NCBI RefSeq assembly: GCF_032118995.1
Contig: NC_092649.1
Span: forward strand, 14,332,191-14,396,190
Length of the DNA stretch: 64,000 nt
From: Asterias amurensis
Lineage: Eukaryota; Echinodermata; Asteroidea; Forcipulatida; Asteriidae
Direction of reading: 5' to 3'
Shown here: positions 40,101-49,100 of the stretch, one piece after another
Layout: every line of letters starts with the position of its first letter
How positions within the stretch are numbered: position 1 is the first letter of the stretch
The notes under the pieces: model-generated
Told to the model about the DNA's origin: nothing
Database searches by the model: none
The model's input: only the letters and a program-made list of their open reading frames with translations
Translations under genes and position numbers: made by a program

Positions 40101-43100
40101 GCCCCTCCGGCGTGGTTCGAACCAGGGTCAGATAGGCCTGTATACCTCTACAACAACCAGACCATCAATGATTGATATTTAACCCTATGCATAGCAGTAT
40201 TTGGAGTACACTGCATTGTTGTATATTTTATTTTCGAAAGTATACTGGTTTCAGATCGTGTAGTGTTTGGAGATGATTGACAAGTTTGAATTGTGCATTT
40301 TAGGTTGTGTTTTTTTTTCTACTGAGAATTTTTTTCTTTTAATTTGAGTTCTTTTTCTGATTGTGCTTTAAGATTGTGTAACGTGAGTTTTTTAATGTTT
40401 TTTAAAATGTGTCAGGGAAACTGAATGTTTCTTTTGTAGATATATATTTGTGGCATACTTTTTATCACATCACTTTGCAAAACAACTCCATAACATTTCT
40501 TAAGTGTACTTACTCACATCGTTATATTCTGATACAAATGTATTTTTGGCGAGCTGCTTCAGCAGTATGCGAGCCTACGTAATACCGATTTTGTCCGTCC
40601 GTCTGTCCGTCTGTCTGTCCGCACTCAGTGGAAATGTTAAAGTTTTTGGTTTAAGTTTCAGTGTTTGAGTTGAGTTGTTTTTGGTATGTACAAGCCCAAG
40701 TGAGATTGTTATATATACTTGTCAGTCATTTTTTGTAGTTTTTAGCTATGTTTTCCAATAATGTTGAAGTTTTTGAAATAAGAAAATGTTGAAGTTTTTG
40801 GAATAACAAAAATGTTAAAGTTTTTGGAATAACAAAAATGTTAATTTTTTTTTTTTTTAGGCTCAAAGTCAAACATTGACATCTGGATTTTAAAGAAACA
40901 AACTCAAACTTAAATCTTAAAATTTTAAAATAATTTGTTTAAACAAAAATCATTCTCTCTGTCACTGGGTCCAGTTGAATGAGCTGAAACAATGAAAAAC
41001 ATAAAATGATCATAACTCCTGATTGCAACGATGTACAGACTTGAAACTTAAGTCAAACATTGCTTCTGTCGTATAGATACATATGAAAAGATAAAATTCA
41101 AGGAGTGCATCAATGGTTCCAGTTGAATGAGCTGAAACAATAAAAACTTAAATTGTCATAACTCCTGATTGCAACGATGTACTGAATTGAAACTTAGTAC
41201 ATTGCTTCTGTCGTATAGATACATATGAAAAGATAAAATTTAAGGAGTGCATCAATGGTTCCAGTTGAATGAGCTGAAACAATGAAAACCTTAAATGGTC
41301 ATAACTTCTTATTGCAACGATGTACTGAATTGAAACTTAGTACATTGCTTCTGCCGTATAGATACATATGAAAAGATAAAATTCAAAGAGTGCATCAATG
41401 GTTCCAGTTGAATGAGCTGAAACAATGAAAACCTTAAATGGTCATAACTTCTTATTGCAACGATGTACTGAATTGAAACTATTCTTCTGGAAAAGGCAAC
41501 ATGTCCCTTTAAATGGTCATCACTCTTTATTGCAATGATGTACAGATTTAAAACTTCAATCAAATATTGCTGCTTACATGTAGATAATATGAAAAGATGA
41601 AAACCTTAAATGGTCTTAACTTCATACTTGTCAATGTCTCCACCCCTGTGACCATCAGTTGATCAAATGATTGGTTTTTCTGTCAGTCATTGGTTCTATC
41701 TGGCGATTGGCAGCTCGCCATGGCAGCTTCGCTGTCTATAATAATTCTTTCCTTAAGTATATTTTGTGTAGAATTTATTATTTCCCTATTTATTATTGAC
41801 GTGTTTTTAACATGTCTGTTGTGGTGCTTCCGTTTCAGATATAAATGAATGTGAGGATCCTCAATACCCGTGTCGTGGAAACTCACAATGTGTTAATCTT
41901 CCTGGATCCTTCAGATGCCAACCTTGTCCCCGTGGCCAGTTGGCCAACTTAGAAGAAAGACGATGTGAAGGTATAAATACGTCCAACTAAAAGGATTGGG
42001 ATCTTGGCCAAAAAGAACTTTTGTTAGCAATAGAACCATTTAAAGACCCTGGACACTATTGGTAATTGTCATGCCAGTCTTCTCACTTGATGTATCTCAA
42101 CATAATTATGCATAATATAACAAACCTGTGCAAATTGGAGCTCAATTGGTCATCGAATTTGCGAGATAATAATGAAAGAAAAAATACCCTTGTCACACAA
42201 AGTTGTGTGCTATAATAAGATGCTTGACTTGAAACCTCAAAATCTAATTCTGAGTTCTCAAAATCAAATTAGTGGAAAATTACTTCTTTCTCAAAAACTA
42301 CGTTACTTCAGAGGGAGACGTTTTTCACGATGTCTCATACTCATAACCAATTAAGGTTATACTAATAATTATTTTGATTAATTACCAAGTGTCCACTGCC
42401 TTTAAACATTGAAATCTCATTAGTGTTCTCACTTATCAGCCAATAAGGTACTTACGGTGTGTTAAGAAACAAGACATGTTCTTAAAATTCTTTAAATTAA
42501 AAAAACTAATTTATGTAGTAATAATAACCGTATTTATAACGCGCCTTTTGCCAAAGGACACAAAGCGCCAGTTATTATTACTGCAAGGAGTGGGGGGAAT
42601 TTTGAGATGGTTTACAAGCTGCTGTGTCGCAATATGCTGCCAATCCAGCCAGGAACACCGGGGCGAACCCCTTCTCTTTTCGATATGTGCACTGGGTTCT
42701 TTTACATGCATTTACACAACACATGGGACCAACGACTAATAAGAATTTTACTTTCAGCAGCCACTGCCTGGTTTTTCACTATTTTCATCTGAATCACTAT
42801 GGATTCAGCCAAATTTTCACAGGTTTACTATTTCATTTACATGTGGTTGATCTCTCAAACGCTTCTTTCATTCTATTCTCGCAACTTTTATGACCAATTG
42901 AGCTCAAATTTTCACAGGTTTGTTATTTTGTGCATATTATATTGAGATACACCAAGTGAGAAGACTGGTCTTTGACAATTACCCATGGTGTCCAATGTCT
43001 TAACTATGTTTCTGTTTCTTGAAGCACCTTGAGTACCTATAGATACTGACCTGCCTTGGTCCTCACTACTTTACTCTTGTTGGTTCTTAGCAAGTACCCC

Positions 43101-46100
43101 GTTGTTTGTAAAGATAAAAATCTAAGGCTATCTCTCCTACTATCACTATATATTATTATAACATAAATTCTGGTTGGGGTATCACTCTAAAAAACTTCTG
43201 GGTCAGAATTGACGTGGAGTCCGAGTCCTGTTGAGCCTGACCTAGTTCTTGGTCAAGTTGACCTCAGATTCTCTATAAGTTTGAACCGTTTCTTGGTAAT
43301 TTTGAAACAGAATCCAAGTCGAACTGACCCTGAAATGGGGCAGGACTAGAAATCCAGGTCAACTTTGGCACAGGAAGTTTTCGAGTATGATCCAAAATAA
43401 GCTCGTTTTTAACTTCGATATGAATCCTCTGTCTCTCTCATGTTATCTTAAATTTTTTTCTTGTAGATGTGAATGAATGTGACTCCAATCCGCCTCGGTG
43501 TTTGGGCTTTTGCAAGAACACCTTTGGATCGTACAGGTGTGAATGTCCTAAGGGTTATGAATTGATCAGCAGATCCACATGCAGGAGTAAGTAGACTAGT
43601 CCGTCTAAAAAATTTCTTCTTTTCTTTTTAAAATATATAGTTTTGTTTTGGTCTTGCTAAAGAAAACAATTTATTTATTCATGTAATTATTTGCCGAGAT
43701 ATTTATTCGGTTGCTGATTTTTTAGTCGTTTTCAAATATAAATTCAATTGTTTTAGTAAAATTTGTATATACGTTGTGTTTTCTGTAAACCCCAGATATT
43801 AATGAGTGTTCGAGGAACATCCACAACTGTAGCTCCCAGTCCGCTTGCTTCGATACCAGAGGAGGGTTCAAGTGCAAGTACATTCAGTGTCCGCAGTACT
43901 ATCGCAAGGAGATCCAGTAAGTATACTCCGCTCTCATACAAAGTCTCAAGTCAGAAAGGACCCAGAGAAAACGGTGTTTAATTGGTGGGCTATTGACCCT
44001 AAAATTCAACTGACGTCACAGTCGCAGTCTTTGTTCTAATTTGGAACTCAAATGTTCTTTTGTGCTGTACTGTACTGTTAATCCGTATTTTAGGCACAAA
44101 GAACATTTTGTATTTATGACAAAAAAGATTCAAAGTATTTTAAAATTACGATACACGCAAATCAGGTATTAGACCAAGTCATCATTGGACTACCTTGAAG
44201 GTTTGGTCACCTGAAGAAAATAAACATAAGACTTACCAAAATCCATAATTTTATTTTTAATATAAGAAAATCAATTTGAAACAAATAATTTATTTTTGCT
44301 CCATGTTTTAAGTGGTTAAACACAATTGAAGCCCCCCCCCCTTTGTGTTATGTTTATGAACATAAACATTGTTTAATTTTTTGTATGAATTTGTGCTGTG
44401 TTTCTCTCAGTAAACTTTCATTTTAAGTTGAGCATGAAGCATGCATCCATTGCCATTTCTTAAGTAAGGAAAGAAATGTCTTAGTTTACAGGATTGTTTT
44501 GTATATGTAGAATCAAGACCCTTTGTGAGCCCTCCCCCTCTTTGATGTGCTGATGATTGTTATAGTGATTTGTATATATATATTTAGAATGTGAAAACTG
44601 TACGCTCAGTGTTTCATGCATTTTGTGTTTATCTGAATCATGTGTCATCTGCTATCATGAAAAGGTTGGCACGGTGATTTGTATTTATTTGGATTGTGGG
44701 GAATCGGACTCTGTTATTGTTTATCTTGTGTCAATGCTTAATGTTTCATGCATTTTGTGTATAGTTTCAAGAGCATTTTGATGACTGTCTTGAAAAGGTT
44801 TTCACAGTGATTTACTTAGAATGTTTTAGAATGTTAAGAATGAGATTGTTTTAGAGTTAATCATTATGTCAATGCTCATGTTTCATGCATTTTATGTATT
44901 ATTAGTGCTCGATATTGAGTTTACTCTCGAAAGCATGTGCCTTTTTATGACGGCTTGGTTTTGTTGTGATGGCCGTGGTTTGTTGTGATGGCCGTGGTTT
45001 GTTGTGATGGCCGCCGTGTTTTTGTGTTGGCTTCATCGTAGCTTCATCTGCCTGAGTGCCTGAATGAATGGCCCCTCAAATTATTGCATGCTGTTTCAAC
45101 AAGGTGAGTGCTTATCAGTTTTTTGGAGTTGTTAAAGGGGGGCTGTGTGGTCATGATCAAAGCAGGGCCCAATATCATAAAGCGTGTAAACACAAAAATT
45201 TGCTTAGCATGAAATTTCTTTCTTGATAAAAACAGGATTACCAACCGAATTTCCATTTGTTGCGTACTGCTTGATTCTGGTATTCAGCTGTTGTTTGCTT
45301 ATCCTGAAAATTACATGGCAATTTGGTTGGTAATCCTGTTTTTATCAAGGAAAACATTTCATGCTAAGCAAATTTTTGTGCTTACAGGCTTTATGGAATT
45401 GGGACCAGGCCTCTGGCTGACCATAAAAATATGAACTCTCACGGCACGTTCACACTCAACATAGAGGGCGAAACAAGTGTGCTGTGACTGGATGAGAATT
45501 CATAAATACATGTTCAGCCACAGTCCCAGTTTGATCAAGATGACAAATTATGGCCCCTCTAGTGTGCATTTTGAACAATTAAGTTTTTAAAAAAAGCCGC
45601 TCAGCGATTTAATGAATTGGAAATAATTGTTTAAAGTCTGTGTTAACCCTCCCACTGTGTAACCTTTTAATCATACCATCTATATGGCTTTGAATGATGA
45701 TGTTACACTATGCCAGCCTGCGGTCATGTCACCATGGTTCAGTTATTTCAGCATGACAATCCATGCAGTTAAACTGTCATTGGTAATTAATGTTACTGAC
45801 AGGAGGAGGGTATTTTGTCATTGTTGAGACTTTGGCAGTAGAAATGATTAATATTTGCTGGTTTAATTCTGTGTGTTTTGGTGATTATTTTTTTGTTTAG
45901 TAAAGAAGACAATTTTCAACGATTCCCAAATTATTTTGCCACTTTCCAATTGAAATCTATCAAGAAATTTATTATCAACATAATTGTAAAAAATACATAA
46001 TTACATTTTTTGGAGATAACAACAACCTTCATTACTTATGATGTATATTGAGACTTTAAATTCTTAAATGAAAGTTATAAAAATGTGTTTAAGTGATTCT

Positions 46101-49100
46101 GTGAAATTCAACAGCAAGAAATATTCGTTAAAGTAGTCAAGAAAACTCAAATCACACAGCATGCTGTATAAAATCAATGCACAAGTTTGTATAAAATCAA
46201 TGCGCAATTTTGAAGTATGTTTGATGTTGCTTATTATTAAACCCAGTGTCTTTGATAACTGCAAACTCATTAAAGTTGTTAAAAAGTATTCAATTTGTCA
46301 TATATTTTTTTAATCACAGCAGTGACAAGTGTGTCCGTCGACGATGTTCCATCATGAACACAAACTGCTTGAATCTTCCCCTCTCCATCTCCCACAACTA
46401 CATCGCATTCTCTTCGGGCTTTGTGGCGCCCGCCACCCTCTTCAAGATTGCTACGGTTCCAGATCGTCGATTCAGCTATCGCTTCAAGTTCCTCGCAGGG
46501 AACAAAGGAGGTGAATTCTCTCTGCAACAGAGTGATTACGTCGCGACTGTCAACGTCGTTAGAAGTATTGAGGGACCCAAGGAATTCAACTTGGAAGTGG
46601 AGATGGAAGTTTATCAAAATGGAATTCTTGCCGCTCGTTATATTTCCAAGATTTTATTTAATGTGGCAGAGTATTCTTTTTGAAAGTGAAAGAGAGAGAG
46701 AGAGTGAGAGAAAAAACTGGGAAATGTTATCAGCATAATTTGTGTTTTTTGTTCTTGATGATAAAGCTAATAAAAAATCTTGGGTTCTTATGTTTTTAAG
46801 AATACTGGATATGTACGTGAAGTTCTTTGCATAAGTTCAGTACTTTATTAGGCGTGCAACTTTTCAGCTGATGAGCTGATTTCCTCTTTTTCTTTTAAAA
46901 ACAGTGCCATAGAAAATTGAAAAATACTGTACAAACGTCAAGTTTGGTCTGTAATTTACTCCTCTTGCAATTAGAAAGTTGCACGTATGTCTTTTTTATA
47001 CATAAAGACGCTTTCTCCCAACTCAGCTGAATCATAGGGGATTCTAAAGTGATAGCAAGAGAAAATGCTGCGAATTTTAACAGTATTATTTGTGTTTTTA
47101 TTCTTATCCCAGTCGGTTAGTATTTGGAGGTGTTTCTGAAAGATTAACCTCTTTCTCAGAGATTTGTTAGTGATTTTAATCGGCAGTGGAAACCCATCGT
47201 GTAGCTTTTATTAAGATTTTCTTGAGCGAATTCACTGGAAGTGTTACCCTTTTCGACTGTTTTTTGTTTTCATTGCCTTTTACTCAAAGGAATGTATCAA
47301 TACCTTTTTATAACAAATGAAAAATAATGATAATTTCATTCAAGTTGATCTTTTAAAAGCTTTTTTTCATTCAAGTTGATCCTTTAAAAGCTTTTGGGTC
47401 TACTCTAGGAGTTACTTCGATTACTATTTGTGTCCAGCGTAAAACGTAATTGTTTTTTACTAATTTATTGAAATAAAAACAATTTTAAATAAGTTTGGTA
47501 TTTTAATCATTTGTATTGTACTTTAAAAACTAAGGTTTTCTTTTGTTTATTGACACAATTTTATTTAAAATAACCCTACAAGATTCTCAGGATTCTTCTT
47601 TAAAGAAATGAGGTTTGTTTGAATGAATTTTGTTTTTTAAACGAATCACCTAATTTCCAATTCAATAGTTTGTTTGCCACCATAATGATAAAATACTCGA
47701 TTGTAAAGTATAGAACTTACTTCCAACAATGACATTAAAAGAATGAGCCAACCCTTCCGTCTCTGGCTATAAGTTAGACTATCACTTTATACAATATGAT
47801 GAGTTACACTGAGGGAAAAGGGACAACCTATGGTAGCTAAACTTGCCTCCAAAAACTATCCTATCATTTTGCTATTAATGAAAATAATGATTCAGTGTAT
47901 AAAGCACCTGACATAATGACTATCCTTCATAGTGGTGGTACCATTGGGGCTATTTAATACATTGGTCAGTATTTTCCTCTCTTTAAAGGCATTGGACACT
48001 TATGGAAATTACTCAATATAATTGTTAGCATAAAAACTTATTTGGTTATGAGCAATGGAGAGCTGTTGAAAGTATAAAACATTGTGAAAAACGGCTCCCT
48101 CTGAAGTAACGTAGTTTCTGAGAAAGGAGTAATTTCTCACTAAAATATTTAAATCAAATTTGAGACCTCAGCCGAGGTCTCGAATTCAAGCATCTGAAAG
48201 CACACAACTTGTGTGAAAAGGGTGTTTTTTCTTCCATTATTCTCTTGCAACTTCATTGACAAGTTGAGTTCAAATTTTCACAGGTTATTTTATGCATATG
48301 TTTAGATACACCAAGTGGGAAGACAGGTCTTTGACAATGCCTTTAAATAAGATACAAGAAAATATTCACAATCAGCTATAGGGCTCCCTTGAACACGATC
48401 ATAATCCACTGAGAAATCTCTACGTTTATTCACAGGGGTGGAGACATAAGATGCAGGAAAGTTGATCTGTGCCCCAACAATGACATGAACTGCATCAACG
48501 AGCTTGTCAAGTTGATCACCTACATTAAGTTTGCATTGCCGAGTATGAAGGACCGACGACAGACTCCCATAGAGTTACTCAATCTCCAGGTTGCCAATGT
48601 CAAGAGGGAGCAGGTCAACAGGATTGAGTTCATGCTGACTCAGGGGAATGAGTTGGGCATGTTCTCGGTCGAGAAGAGCCAAACTGCAGACCCCCGATAT
48701 GCCCCAAATACATACTTTAATGTAGTCGGTGAGTATAGGCAAAAAAGATTGGTTAACTTCTAACTAGAATGACCAGAGTCAAAATGAACCATATTTCACC
48801 CCTAAATGATTTTTTATTTTTATTTCTTTAGAAATGGTTTTAACCCATAAGAAACGATAGCAGCCTCATACGGCTTGTGTCAAAATGTTCATAGCCAAAG
48901 CAAACAGCAGCAAAGTTTGACCAACTTTTATTCACATAATAGGGGTCAAAGTAAAGGCCATGTCCAGACATGAAATTTTTCATAGTAGTATGTTAACATA
49001 AAATCCCAATTTCTAAATTAAATTTTCTGTTTCATTTTAACATTTTTTACTGTCAAAATTTGATTAAGAAATTAACAATAGTATCATTGTCTGGGCTTTT

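Noticed and set aside
46279..46617. Antisense frame of 112 codons over the fibulin-1 D-type exon
   Set aside because: Shadow of the coding exon on the plus strand.
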